Origin: Parietaria judaica
Lineage: Eukaryota; Streptophyta; Magnoliopsida; Rosales; Urticaceae
Length of the DNA: 64,000 bases
Assembly: GCA_954871525.1 (NCBI GenBank)
Contig: OX940863.1
Location: 41,030,501 to 41,094,500, forward strand
Direction of reading: 5' to 3'
Shown: in pieces, positions 12,625-26,165 of the stretch
Layout: the number at the start of each line of letters is the position of its first letter
Numbering within the stretch: the first letter of the stretch is position 1
The notes under the pieces: model-generated
Told to the model about the DNA's origin: nothing
Database searches by the model: none
Seen by the model: the letters and a program-made list of their open reading frames with translations, nothing else
Position numbers and translations under genes: made by a program

Positions 12625-12911
12625 TGTTCGACATATTTTACGTATGCTCTCTATTCATATGCTAATCTCGCTTGTATAAGATTATGGTCGTTTACCTAGG
12701 AATGAAAGGTGCTTAATAATGTTAATCTTATATAGTTATCTGCGGATTATATATAGAGAATATTAATTGAATGTTTGATCATTAGTTCTTTAATTTTTCT
12801 CTCGTGTTTAGTCATCACAGTATTGTATGGGAGGAGGTTTGACTGTCACGAATAAAGAACTTAAAAGGTCCATGGTGTAGATTAGAAATGGGAATTTCTA
12901 AGACGTGAACG
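12625..12911 (+). repeat. LTR-2 (family 2), first 287 bp
   Basis: Starts TGTTCGACATATTTTACG. It parallels 16841-17127 and ends where a solo LTR-1 is inserted; the LTR-2 sequence resumes at 15675. Confidence 0.85.
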
Positions 12912-15669
12912 CGTTGGACATGTGTCCTTAAACAAGCTGTTTTTCCCTGATTGTAAAAGATTTTGACCAAAGTTGTTGAATAAAAGATGATATTTATTAT
13001 GTTAATCTTATTATAGTTTCTGGTAGAGTACAATAGAATGTTTGTTCCATAGTTCATACAAGATCCAATTACATTATAATTATCACAACTGAGTCAATGT
13101 GAGGAAGAATTAATAATCATAATAAATGAACATAAAATGTCTGTGACTTGATTAACTGAGTGGGAGCTCATTAATCGGATAAAGTCATTAATGTGACTAA
13201 GTGATATAATCATATTCAGGATTGTGTGTGTCACACTCACTAGAGGTGCATTAAGTATGAAGCGACTTCATACTGGACTGGACCTGACTTAAAATCCGGA
13301 AGTTATCAAATAAGACCGTCACTGATAACTTGAAGTTGAGTCACTAGTATATTATCAAATGGATATTAGATCTAAGTCCTTAGTGACCTCGAGCCTGAAC
13401 TGTTGACTTTATTGTTCTTTGATTTAACTATTAAATAACACATTTACCGTCATTCCCAATGATGCTGGGAACATGATAGTCAACATGTAAGGGTAGCTTG
13501 GTCATAGAAACGGACGCCACATAGCTCTCTTCAGAGTCAAGATTATTCCCTTGATTGTTAGTAGTGAGAAATGAGAGGTACTCGTGCGCATCTTATGAAT
13601 CGAAACCATAAGTGCGTTACTCACAATATTACTAACTGAGTTGAGGATGAAAATGTAATGAGAGGCAAAACGGTAAAAACCGCCTGCTCGTGTGTGGATC
13701 ATCAAGTGAAAGATCAATAACCCGAATTTGATTATATCAATAGACACCTTGCTATAAAGGGAATAATATATACTGTATAACTAGAGAGTGCAGCCTCGGG
13801 TTTATACGTACGTGAGTTAAACATTTGATATGTTTTATCATTGGTCAGAATTCATAAAACTAAAGTCCGTGTCAACTTTTTGAAGTTTTATTTTTGACGT
13901 GGCAAAAGTACCAAAGTTTGCTACTAGAAATTTAATTGATAAAAGAAAGTAGAATTTAGACTTTTCATCAACTGGAAAGTTGTTGCAAAATTTAATTCTA
14001 AGAAACTTTTCTTTCGGAACCGAGTCGTTTCAATGTACGGTTTGTGATTTAGGTAATTTCCAAGTTTCTTATCGGTATCGGTAAACTAAGAAATTAAATC
14101 ACATGTCACGAACTTAAATGATTGTGTTGCACCAGAACATTTAATGTGTGATATTGAGATCAGTGAATTATAATACAATTTAATTATTTGGATTTAATTA
14201 TTAATATTCTTATTCATAATCAATTAATAATTAATAGACTTATATTATAATAAAATATATTTTTAGTAAATATTTAAATGTGTATTTTCATTGTTGTCCA
14301 AGAAATGTGTGACTAAGTGTACACGAGTTTGACTTGGTTTGAATTTTCCAAATATGCGGCATAAGTACTTAAGTTTAGGTATTGGTGAAAAACCTTAAAA
14401 TTAATTTTGTTCGAGTTTGACTTGGTTTGAATTTTCCAAATATGCGGCATAAGTACTTAAGGTTAGGTATTGGTGAAAAACCTTAAAATTAATTTTGTTC
14501 ATTAGATCGGTCCAGATTTAACCTCAACCGTTGGATCATCCGTTGGATCATGATAATTAATTTGGAAGCCCAAATTCTAAAATGACTTGGTGAACACGTA
14601 TGGATTTCGAATATGGTTAATTAATTATATCAACTTGATTGGTTTAGGCTATAATCTTAACCATTGGATTGGAAATTAATTAACATGTATATAAGACATA
14701 TATAATTCGAATTTAAGGAGAGAGTATTCGAATTCTATTGCTTGGTAATCAAGCTTGGAGAGTTGACTTTGTCTTAAATCAATATGGTCCATTAGATAAG
14801 CTATCGAATTAACTCCAACCATTTGATCTAGCCTATTGCTTTCGAAATTTATATATATATACACATAGGGAATTCGAATTCCTATATGTAAGGAAGTGAT
14901 TGGTTAATTGGTTAATTGATTGATTTTATATGACTTCCTTATTTGGTTAAATCCCTAATTAATTTGAACCATTGAATATATTTAGATTCAATGTAGACTA
15001 TTGATTTGAGAGAATTAATTATATTTGCCCATTATAGAATTCGAAATTAGGGAGGGAAACTTCCCTAATTGGTTTTTCCTTGAACCTATAACCCGAGTGC
15101 TCATTCTACACATTTCACACACCTCTCCCCAGAGCAAGAATTTGACTTGTCTCTCTGTCTCTAGAGTCTGCGAATTTCTTAGCTACTAATCTGTCTTTTC
15201 TAGTTTGGCTTAGTGAGACGTTGTTCTACGTAAGCTTTAAAAGAACCTTCAGTTAAAAGGTTTGCGACAAAGTCAAGCCGGCGAAGCCCACGCTTCGGTA
15301 CGAGGAGTCTAGGAGAATATCCCAGAATATCAGGGGAGTTTTCCTCAGCATCGGCGAAGCCCTGCCCAGTTCAGAACGTGCAGCCGGAATCGTCATCACT
15401 TGAGGTACAACCTTATGCATTGGGTTAATAAATGCAAAGCTTTATTTACAATTTATTTATTTCCTATACACTAGATTAATTATAATGAATTTATGAAGAG
15501 TTAAATTGCTAATAATTTATCAGATCTTGATTTTGGTTATTATCCGATATTCGATCCGTTGTACGGTTAACAAGTTTTCCGGTTTAAATATTTTTTTAAA
15601 TGTTACCCGGACGGCTCGACGACATATTTCGTGATAATATTATCGAGAAGCGTAATGAATTTCCTAACA
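12912..15669 (+). mobile_element. Solo LTR-1 (subfamily B, 2758 bp)
   Basis: Starts CGTTGGACATGTGTCC and ends GAATTTCCTAACA. The TSD GAACG at 12907-12911 and 15670-15674 interrupts LTR-2, which is continuous at 17120-17145 in another copy. There is no internal region, so this is the product of LTR-LTR recombination. A small internal direct repeat (about 14325-14510) duplicates a CGAGTTTGACTTGG segment. Confidence 0.93.
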
Positions 15670-16231
15670 GAACGACCATTGATGAACTTAATCACATTTA
15701 TGTGATGATCTATTAACGGGTCATAGTGCGGTCCAAGCACTGTTAAGTTTGTCAGGTGTGAAGTGTCTTCACACTGGACAGACTAGACTTATATAAAAAA
15801 TCATCAATTAAGTCTGTCACTGATGATAGTACGATAAGGTCACTTAGATGATCAGAGCGGAATTGGTTGATGTCCTGAGTATCATGGACTTATACGGTTT
15901 AACTTATATAATCTTTGATTTAATCGTTACATAGTACAATTAAGTGCTCCTAATACTTTTATTTTGGGATTAGACAGTTGACCGGGATAAGTTGCACGAT
16001 AGCAGATATGGATAATATCTTTATGATATTCTTATTATGGTTTGTGGGAAACAAACAAGCACTTATGATCAGCTCATCGGATTTATAATCCCATGAGTGA
16101 GTAGTTTGTAATAATAATGGAATAATATAGTGTCATCAAAAGGGCATAACGGTAATTTTACACTTTTGATGAATATCAAAATAACAGAAAAACCTAGATT
16201 ACCAGAAATCTGATTGTATCAATGGACACTT
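15286..16231 (+). repeat. 946 bp tandem duplication, copy 1
   Basis: Runs from GCCCACGCTTCGG in the tail of the solo LTR-1, across its TSD GAACG (15670-15674), into LTR-2 up to GGACACTT. The same series restarts at 16232. Offsets of the two landmarks GCCCACG (15286 to 16232) and GAACG (15670 to 16616) are both 946. Confidence 0.88.
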
Positions 16232-16840
16232 GCCCACGATTCGGTACGAAGAGTCCAGGAGAATATCCAGGAGATCACGAGAGTTTCCCTCAGCATCGGC
16301 GAAGCCCTGCCAAGTTCAGAACGCGCAGCCGTAATCGTCATCACCTGAGGTACGACCTTATGCATTAGGTCAATAAATGCGAACCTTTATTTACAGTGTA
16401 TTTTTTTTCCTCTAGACTAGATTATTAATAATGAATTTATGAATAGTTAAATTGCTAATAATTTATCAGATCTTGATTTTGATTCTTATCCAATGTTCGA
16501 TCCGTTGTACAGTTAACAAGTTTTCCGCTTTAAATATTTTTTTTAATGTTACCCGGACGGTTCGACAGCATATTTCGTGATAATATTATCGAGAAACGTA
16601 ATGAACTTCCCAATAGAACGACCATTGATGAACTTAATCACATTTATGTGATGATCTGTTACCGGGTCATAGTGCGGTCCAAAAACTATTAAGTTTGTTA
16701 GGTGTGAAGTGTCTTCAAACTGGACGGACTAGACTTATATCAGAAATCATCAATTTAAGTCCGTCACTGATGATAGTACGATAAGCTCGCTTAGATGATC
16801 AGAGCGGAGTCGGTTGATGTCTTGAGCATCGTGGACTTAT
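16232..16840 (+). repeat. 946 bp tandem duplication, copy 2 (visible part)
   Basis: Holds LTR-1 tail (16232-16615), TSD-like GAACG (16616-16620) and LTR-2 sequence up to the insertion of a full solo LTR-2. The rest of copy 2 resumes at 19003. Differences from copy 1 (for example CCCAATA against CCTAACA) show it is not an assembly duplicate of identical sequence. Confidence 0.85.
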
Positions 16841-19002
16841 TGTTGGACATATTTTATATATGCCCTCTATTCAGATGCTAATCTCGCTTGTATAAGACTT
16901 TGGTCGTTTACCAATGAATGAATAGTAGTTATTAATGTTAATCTTATATAATTATCTTCATATTATATATGGAGAATATTAATTGAATGTTTTATCCATA
17001 GTTCTTTAACTTTGCTATCGTGTTTAGTCATCACAAGTAGTTTATATTGATGAGATTTAACTATCACGAATAAGGAACTTAAAAGGTCCATGGTCTAGAT
17101 TAGAAATAGGAATTTCTAAGGCGTGAACGACCATTGATGAACTTAATCACATTAGTGTGGTGATCTATTACCGGATCATAGTGCGGTCCATGCACTGTTA
17201 AGTTTATCAGGTGTGAAGTGACTTCATACTGGACGAACTAGACTTACATCCGAAATCATCAATTAAGTCCGTCATTGATGATTGTACGATAGGGTCGCTT
17301 AGATGATTTGATTGGAATAGGCTGATGTCTTGAGCATTGTGGACTTGTATGGTTCAACTTATATAATCTTTGATTTAATCGTTACCGAGTACAACTTAGT
17401 ACTCCCAACAGTTTAATTTTGGGATTAGATGGTTGACCGGGATAAGTTGCACAATGGTAGATATGGACAATATTTTTACGATATTCTTGTTATGATATGT
17501 GGGAAACAAACAAGTACTCATGATCAGCTCATCGGATTCATCATTCAATGAGTGAGTAGTTTGTAATAATCATAGATGAAGATAGTATCGTCAAAATGGC
17601 AGAACGGTAAAATCACCATTTTGATGAGTATCATTATAGCACGAAAGCCTAGTATACCAGAAGTGTGATTGTATCAATGGACACATGTGTTCAGGAAGAT
17701 AATATAAATATACACTTGAGAGTTCAGCCGAGAGCTATAGTGGAATGTAATCAAGGTTGGTACAAGTCTACACTTTTACCGTAACTCGGGTGTATACGTC
17801 CATTAGTCCCATCTGTAAATCCATAAGGATGACATCGTAATTATATTCAAATGTGTCATTTTAACATGGGATATTCCAATCAGACACGATTCGTGATTGT
17901 TGTTACGAATCACTGATTACCCTAAATAATGGCAGACGTACCAAAGTTTGGTAAGCCAATGAAACTGGAAAAAGATTATTGAATTTAATCCTTGGACATC
18001 CCCAGGGTTGTAGGAAATTAAATTCTGGTACAGTTATCTTTGTGAATCGTGTCAATCTGACGAACGGTTTGAGATTTATGATAATAACAGTTTTTGGTCC
18101 AGGACTAAAAAGACACTGTTATTTAAATAAAAAATTAGAGAAATTAAATATTGGTATTTATACCTGGAATATTTAAATGAGAGAGGTATTTAAAATCGAT
18201 TTATATATATGCGATTTTTAAATCAATAAATCTTGAAAATATAAAGATTTGATTTATTAAATCTTTAGGGTATTTTATGAAAAATATTTAAAATGGATTT
18301 ATTCTTTATTTGATTTATTTATTTTAATCAAATATTTGAGTGAATATCTCCAATTGGTTGGAGTAAATCTCTCAGAATCGGTTGAGATATTTTCTCCAAA
18401 GTGGTTGGGCCATTCACTATAAATCGGATAACACTGAAACACACACCTAACAATTCAGAGAAATCAAAATCAATCTCTCTCTCTCTCTCTCTCTCTCTTG
18501 GTTTCTGCGATTTTCTCTGAGCTCTTCTCAAGGTTTTTTAGATTTTAGGGACTCGAGTTTTATCCAGTGGGAGCCCACGCATCCCCTCGACGTAGTCCCA
18601 TAGCATACATCGGAAGGCTTTTGGGTGAATCTTCTTCGCTGACAACCTCAAGAACGGATTCAGAGACTTCGAATTTGTTTAGGTACGCGTTCTTGATATT
18701 TATTGATTATGATAACATTATTTATTAATACTCAAGGCTCGAAAAAAAAACAAGATAACGAGTTAATAAATTAAAATAATTAATTCATCACGATTCGGGA
18801 AAATTAATTGTACGTTGTTTTTTAAACAGACGGTTTGACAGGGTTTTTTGGTATGGGACTCTAAGCCAGTAAATGTTTTAAAGATCAAACCGTGTGACAA
18901 ATCAACGATTACAATTTCTTATTGATCAACGGAGATCCTTTTAGGGTTTGGATCCGTAGGTACGACTGGGGAATCGGTGTCTGAGGATACCGACACCCAA
19001 CA
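16841..19002 (+). mobile_element. Solo LTR-2 (2162 bp)
   Basis: Complete family-2 LTR: TGTTGGACATATTTTATA ... GATACCGACACCCAACA, with TSD CTTAT at 16836-16840 and 19003-19007. TATAAAT lies at 18418-18424, followed by a (TC)n tract. It is inserted into another LTR-2 copy, which continues on both sides. Confidence 0.93.
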
Positions 19003-20312
19003 CTTATATGGTTCAACTTATATAATCTTTGATTTTGTCGTTACAGAGTACAGTTAAGTGCTCCTAATACTTTTATTTTGGGATTAGACGGTTTACCGGG
19101 ATAAGTTGCATGATAGCAAATATAGATAATATCTTTATGATATTCTTATTATGGTTTGTGGGAAACAAAAAAAGTACTCATGACCAGCTCATCGGATTCA
19201 TAATCCCATGAGTGAGTAGTTTGTAATAATAATGGAATAAGATAATGTCATCAAAAGGGCAGAATAGTAATTTTACCTTTTTAATGAATATCATAAACAC
19301 GAAAACCTAGATTACAAGAAATCTGATGGTATCAATGGACACCTGTGGTCACGAAGATAAATATCAATACACACTTGAGAATTCATCCGAGAGCAATAGT
19401 GGAATGTTATCAAGGTTGGTAAAAGCCTACACTTTTACCGTAACTCGAGTGTGTATGTCCATTAGTCCCATTTGTAGCTCCACAAAGATGACACCACAAT
19501 TATGTTCAAATGTGTCATTTGAACATAGGATATTCCAATCAGACTAGGTTCATTATTGTTTTCACGAATCACTGATTACCCTAAAACGTGGCAAAAGCAC
19601 CAAAATTTGGTAAGCCAATGAAACTGTAGAAAGATTATTGAATTTAATCCTTGGCTATCCCTAGGGTTGTAAAAAATTAAATTTTGGTACAGTTATCTTT
19701 TTGAATCGTGTCAATCTTACGTACGGCTTGAGATTTATGATAATAACAGTTTTTTGGTCTAGGGTTGAAAATGACATTGTTATTTAAATCGAAAATTAGA
19801 GAAATTGAATATTGGTATTTATACCTGAAATATTTAAATAGAGAGATTAATAATAAAATTCTTGGTTATATATAAATATATGCGATTTTATTTTAATTAA
19901 ATCTTGAAAATATAAAGATTTGATTTCTTAAATCTTTAAGGTATTTTCTGAAAAAGATTTAGTTAGGATTTAGTCTTTATCTGATTTATTTAAATCAAAT
20001 CTTTGAGTGAATATCTCCAGGGTGTTGGAGTAAATATCTCAGAAGTGGTTGACAGATTTTCTCCAAAGTGGTTAGGCCATTCCCTATAGATAGGATAACC
20101 CGGTAACTCTAAAATCACACCTACACAGATTCAGAAATCTCTCTTTCTCTCTCTCTGTTTCTGCGAATTGGCTCTGGGATTTTTCTCAGAGTTGATCGAG
20201 TTTTAGGGCTTCTAGATTTATCCAGTGGGAGCCCACGCATCCCCGCGACGTAGTCCCCGAGAATACATTGGAAGACTTTTGGAAGCATCTTCTTCACAGA
20301 AATTGCAGAAAG

Positions 20313-20347
<35 letters not shown>

Positions 20348-20735
20348 TTCTGCGAATTGGCTCTGGGATTTTTCTCAAAGTTGATCGGAAGACTTTTGGA
20401 AGCATCTTCTTCACAGAAATTGCAGAAAGCTTCAAAAACAGAGTCAGAGACTTCAAAATTAAAAGGTACACGTTCTTGATATTTTTCGATTAAGAATATT
20501 ATTTATTAATACTCAAGGCTCAGAATAAAAACGAAACAATGTTATTAAAATCAAGATAATTAATTTATCACGATCAGGGAAATTATTTGTGATTTGTTTT
20601 TACACAGACGTTTTGAAAGGGTTATTGGTATGTGACTCTAACCTAGTAAATTTTTTAAAGGTCAATCCGTGTGATAATAACACGATCACAATTTCTTATT
20701 GGTTTACGGAGACTCTAATGAGTCTAGATCCGTGG
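19003..20735 (+). repeat. LTR-2 remainder, 3' truncated
   Basis: Continues the LTR-2 interrupted at 16840 and parallels 17350-18950. It includes a short internal duplication around 20300-20430 (a CT-rich plus TTCTGCGAATTGGCTCTGGG segment occurs twice). It stops at GATCCGTGG, about 50 bp short of the family-2 LTR end, where unrelated sequence begins. Confidence 0.8.
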
Positions 20736-22440
20736 CGTGCTGTCGTAAGCAACCCAAATTAATATTAAAAACCGTAACCTGCAAAACTTATGTAGTAGTG
20801 TAAGTACGGGTCGATCCCACGAAGATTTTCTAATAAATATTGCAAAAATAATAAAAGCGAAGTAAAAAGGGGGATTTTTGGTTTGAGAGAATAAGTAAAT
20901 AAAATGAGAGAAAAATGTGAGAAAATAATATGAGAAACAATTGGCATGAGTAACTTGCACTAATGATTCAATTCATCTGATCATCGACATAAATTTGTTC
21001 TTCAACCTACCGAATATCTTACCGATTAACGTATTCCTTAAGATTATTCAATTCAATTGAAACGCAATTAAATCAAACCTAACTCAGAGATAATCCAATC
21101 AAACGTAACTGAATTCAAAATCTAAGCAGCATTAATATTTAGAACACTTCAATAAAACTGAACAATAAAACATCGTGGTAATATTTAATTCAGTCGATCT
21201 CCTTTACCTGTTTCGCTATTTCACTAACCGCGTAGCAAACTAACAAAACGTGTGTTCAACAATCAAAAGACAAGTACGACGAGTCAATTAATTAACGGTA
21301 TATAAACTTCAAAAATAAAGTCGATGCACTTATAAGAAGTCTATAATAATATCATGGAAACTATTAAATCACATATCACAATGATACAATTGCTAAATTA
21401 ACGTAATCCGACAATTGAAATTGATATAAATCGGAGAAGCGATATCGTTGAAAACATAATATAATTCTAGATAAAGAAATCGATATTCAGGGAATGAAAA
21501 TAGAACAAAATTATGCCTCACAGATTTATTGAATCATAGTTTCAGAAACTCAAACCAATTACAGAACTTTAGCCGATCGTATTCATGGCTGCAATTAGAG
21601 AAAGAAAATACTCCTAACGCTCTCTGTTCTCTGCCCCAAAATCGACTTAACCTTCTCTGAATAATAGTGAAGCTATTTATATCATATTGCTCACCCTAAC
21701 AATCAATTTCCTACGATTTATTGTCAACATAAAACAATAAAATTAAATCTTCCCGTGATAATCTCTAACAAAATTTCTGAGAAAATTGTAGCTTTAAAAT
21801 CGTATCTCGGGCTCGTTACCGTTGTTGGGCTTTGCTTGCTAAGTTCGGCCCATCACAGTGCAGCTACGATGACCAGCCTCTTCGCGAATAGACGGCGATG
21901 TTGCTCCGAACCAGCAGCGGCGACGAACCTAGAGCAACGACGAATCTCCGTAGAGCATCGGTGACGACGGAACTCCGACCACGGACATCGGTTGCAGCGA
22001 AGCTGCTAGCAAACCCATCTTGAGTAACAGCGATGAATCTTCGATTTGCACCAGCGGTGAGCCATCACGAGCAACAGAGACTTCGGCGAAGCTTCTCGAT
22101 CGTAATCCCAGTCGATGCTCGTCTTCTCTGCCAATCTCTTCTTTTTTTCTTTTGCCTTTGGGTTTTGTCTTTTAGTGTCGTATACGACATTAGGTGGAGA
22201 AATAGAAGCTGGTTTGTTTACTTTGTCACTTTTTTGCACTTTAGTCCTCAGATTTCATTTCTTCTCGATTTGCACCTTGCCATCCCATTGCATTTTGGCC
22301 CTTTCTTTTGATTTATCTACTCTTTTAACCTGCACATGTAAACACATTAAATAGCTCTATTCTAATAAATAAATCAAAGTAATATGTCAAAAATATCTTT
22401 TATTTATTAGAATAATTAAGCCGCTCTCAGCAAAATGAAC
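20736..22440. repeat. Unclassified repeat-like region
   Basis: AT-rich, no coding region recognised. The phrase GTGTAAGTACGGGTCGATCC near 20805 is of a kind often seen in plant LARD or LTR sequences. A GC-richer block at about 21820-22150 has only short ORFs. No termini or TSD could be identified, so this may be a truncated LTR or LARD. Confidence 0.4.
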
Positions 22441-23086
22441 AAGCAATATTTGGTAACGCAGTTCGTGAACCCCTCGATGGGAACCTAGTCCGCTGGGCAC
22501 TGACCTAGATACTTTAATCCACTGGAAAACATTCAAAAAAATTCACGGTTACATAGGATACTTAATTGAGTTTCACAAGGAAATAGACAACTCCGCCTCA
22601 GGACCAGATGCAACTGGTGATTCAACTCCAGGAAAAAGTATGGCACTCGTCTTCGGAAATGGCCTTGGATACTTCAACTGTCGGACAACCACTCGTCACT
22701 CCTTGAATGAGATCACAAGACCCTCCAGATTCCTCTGAGGTACTCCTATTGGAAACGTCCTTGGATGCTTCAACCATCGAACAACCACTCGTCACTCCTT
22801 GAATGAGATCACAAGACCCTCCAGCTTCCTCTGAGGTACTCCTATTGGAAACGTCCTTGGATGCTTCAACCGTCTAACAGCTAGTCGTCACTCCTCAATT
22901 GAGATCGCAAGACTCTCCAGCATACTTTGAGCAAATTTTACATTTTGTCGTGCTAGTTGATAACCACAACCAGCAAAGTTATATAGCTGGTCAAGCTGGC
23001 AACAAAATATGGAAGGTTAAAGGCTCCACGATCTTGGCGATTGAAAGGATGATTGGAAATATTCAATCACAACCATTAAGGGCGTT
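22441..23086 (+). pseudogene. Degenerate coding-like fragment with 96 bp repeats
   Basis: Three 96 bp units start at 22663, 22759 and 22855 (each at CCTTGGAT). 96 bp is 32 codons, and one plus-strand frame reads repeated ETSLDAST...RSQDPPASSE blocks. It is interrupted by TGA in the first two units and runs open after the third into IAGQAGNKIWKVKGSTILAI (about 22990-23045). I do not recognise the protein. It ends at the LTR-1 inserted at 23092. Confidence 0.45.
22663..22950 (+). repeat. 96 bp tandem repeat, 3 units
   Basis: Units 1 and 2 are nearly identical over their length; unit 3 diverges after about 60 bp. The period is exactly 96 at both steps. Confidence 0.9.
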
Positions 23087-23091
23087 GATGT

Positions 23092-24955
23092 TGTTGGACA
23101 TGTGTGTCCTTAAAGAAGATATTTTTATCCATTTGTAAAAGATTATGACAAGTCGTTGAATAAAGATGATGCTTATTATGATAATCTTATTATAGTTTCT
23201 GGTAGAGTAAAATATAATGTTTGATCCTTAGTTCATAAAGGATGGAATTATGTATTATTATCACATCAGAGTCAATGTGAGGTAGAATTAATAATCATAA
23301 TAAATGAACTTAAAATGTCCGTGACCTGATTAACTGAGTGGGAGTCCATTAATCGTATAAGGTCATTAATGTGACTAAGTGACAATCCTATTCTGGATTT
23401 TGTGTGTCACACTCACTAGAAGTGCATTAAGTATGAAGTGTCTTCATACTGGACTGGACCTGACTTAAACTTTGGAAGTTATCATATAAGACCGTCACTG
23501 ATAACTTGGAGTTGAGTCACTAGTAGATGATCAAATGGAATTTCGATCTAAGTCCTGAGTGATCTTGAGTCCGAGCTGCTGGCTTGATTGTTCTTTGATT
23601 TAACCGTTAAAGATCACAATATATTACCGTTGTTCCCAACACTATTATTTTGGGAGCATGATAGTCAGCAGTAAGGGTAGCTTGGTCATAGACATGGACA
23701 TCACACAGCTCTCTTCAGAGTCACGATGATTCCCTTGATTGTCGGTGGTGAGAAGTGAGAGGTACCCGTGCGCAACTTATGAATCGAAACCATAAGTGGG
23801 TTACTCACAATATTACTGACTGAGTCAAGGATGAAAATGCAATGAGGGGCATAACGGTAGAAACCGCCTGCTCATGTGTGGATCATCAAGTGAAAGATCA
23901 ATAACCCGAATTTGATTGTATCAATGGAAACCTTGCTGTAATAAAGGGAATAATATATACTGTATCACTAAAGAGTGCAGTCTCGGGTTTATAGTGGAAT
24001 AACACCGAGGTTTGACGAACACCTTAGCAGTTCGTTGGAGCTTAAGTGATACGGGTCCATGGTCCCCATGATAGCTCCGTAACGGATGATACGTACGTGA
24101 TAAAAACATTTGAAATGTTTTTAAGATCATTTGGCAAGACTCATAAAACTGAAGTCTGTGACAGACATCAGATAGTTTTATCAGTAGCGTGGCAAAAGCA
24201 CCATATCTTGGTAACCGAAATTAACTAACAAAACAAAGTAAAATTTGGATTTTCTGTCAACATGAAAGTTGTTGGAAATTAAATTCTAAGCAACTTTGCT
24301 TTTGGGAACCGAGTCGTTTCGATGTACGGTTTGTGATTTAGAGAATTTCTAAGTTTGTGATCGTTTCGGTAAACTATGAAATTAAATCACATGTCACGAA
24401 TTTAAATGATGGTGTGTCACCATGACATTTAAATGTGTGATATTGAGATCAAAGAATATTAATATAATTTAATTATTCAAATTTAACTATTAATATATTA
24501 TAAATAATTGATCAATAATTAATAGATTTATATTAATATAAAAATAATATATTTTTGTATATATTATAAGTGTAGAAATTGAATTGGGCCTTGGAATGTG
24601 GAACCATACACATTCGAATGGATAGACTTTGGTCTTTCCATAATTGCGGCAAAAGTACCAAATGTTTTAGTATTTGAGAAAAACCCTAAAATCAATTTAA
24701 TCTATTGGATTGATTATAATTTAATATCAACCGTTGGATTAAGATATTGATGAATTCAAATTTGATTAATTAATTATATCCGTTAGATCGGTCTAAGATT
24801 TAATATTTAATTATATCCGTTAGATCGGTCTAATTAAATTAGTCTAAGATTTAATTATATCCGTTAGTCGGATTAGAAATTAATTAATTATATATATATC
24901 GGTTTAAAGATTTATCTCAACCGTTGGATCTAGATAACATTGATTCGAATTCGAA

Positions 24956-24987
<32 letters not shown>

Positions 24988-25774
24988 ATTCGAATTTTAT
25001 AAAGATAAGAAGATAAGATTGGATTTTTTATTTTATCCAAATCTTTCTTATTTAATTAAATCCCTAATTAATTATATCCATTGGATTTAGATAAGATTAA
25101 ATCTAGACCATTGGATTGAAATAATTATTTATATTTAATGTATAGAATTCGAAAATTAGGGAGGGAATTTCTCCAATTCGGTTACACTCTGAGCCTATAA
25201 ATAGGAGGCTCATTCTACACATTTTTTACACACCTCTACCCAGAAAAAAAATCGAACTCTCCCTCTTCCTTAGGGTCTGCGAATTTTCTCTCTGATCTCT
25301 CTTTCTGGTTTGGCTTAAGAGACTTAGTTCTGCGGAAGCTTAAAAAGAACCATCAGTTTAAATTTTGCGACGGAGTCCTGCCGGCGAAGCCCACGCTTCG
25401 GTACGAGGATTCCAGGAGAATATCCTGGAAGATCATGGGAGTTTCCCTCAGCACCGGCGGAGCCCTGCCCGATTCAGAACGCGCAGCCGGAAGTCGTCAT
25501 TAGAGGTACGGCCTTATGCATTGGGTTAATAAATTCAACCATTTACTGCTTTATTTTTATTTCCAATAATGACTAGATTATTAATAATGATTTATGAATA
25601 TTAAATTACATAATATTTATCAGATCTTGTTATATGGTTATTATCCGATATTTGTACCGTTGAACAGATAACAAGTTTTCCGCTTTAAAATAATTTTTTA
25701 AATGTTACCCGGACTGTTCGGAGGTATAATTCGTGATAATAATTAACATGGAATCCGAGACGTGACTCCCAATA
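23092..25774 (+). repeat. 5' LTR of Copia-B (LTR-1, 2683 bp)
   Basis: Starts TGTTGGACATGTGTGTCC and ends GACTCCCAATA, directly followed by a PBS. TATAAATA lies at 25196-25203. The candidate left TSD is GATGT (23087-23091); the partner is not in the window because G1 interrupts the element. A local expansion of the TTAGATCGGTCTAA module occurs at 24775-24880. Confidence 0.92.
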
Positions 25775-25789
25775 ATTGGTAACAGAGCC
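25775..25789 (+). other. Primer-binding site of Copia-B (initiator Met tRNA)
   Basis: ATTGGTAACAGAGCC. The canonical plant copia PBS TGGTATCAGAGCC is complementary to the 3' end of initiator tRNA-Met; one base differs here. The unmutated form is in Copia-C at 41584-41598. Confidence 0.9.
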
Positions 25790-26165
25790 ATGGTTCAAGG
25801 ATAAATAATTACGTAATTTAATTTAAAGGTTTAAGAACGAATTATTTGATGAATTAAATTAATTATTTAAAATTAAAATTTTGAATTTCTATATATTTTA
25901 AATATTAATTTAAAATTATAAATATCACCCGACCCAAAAACTCGGACCGGGTAGTTGAACCGGGCTGCCATTGGCAGCCCAGCCCGTGGTGGGCGCCAAG
26001 GGGCTGCCGCTGCAGCCCCAGGGTTAGGGCGCCATAGGGCCCACGGGCAAGCCCCCAGGCAGGCCCACGCCAAAGCTCTTCGGCCAGGGCAAGGGAGCCC
26101 TGACAGCGTAATGGGCCTGCAGGCCCAGCCCGAGGGCACGCGCTGCCCTGGCTTGCCCATCAAGA
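25790..26165 (+). other. Copia-B leader with GC-rich hairpin block, cut by G1
   Basis: About 150 bp of AT-rich sequence as in Copia-C, then a strongly GC-rich block (about 25930-26160) including a perfect hairpin GGGCTGCC-ATT-GGCAGCCC at 25962-25980. No real ORF. It ends at CAAGA (26161-26165), the left target site of G1. Confidence 0.75.

Noticed and set aside
22680..22950. Possible CRISPR-like array
   Set aside because: Contiguous 96 bp direct repeats without spacers, in a plant genome.
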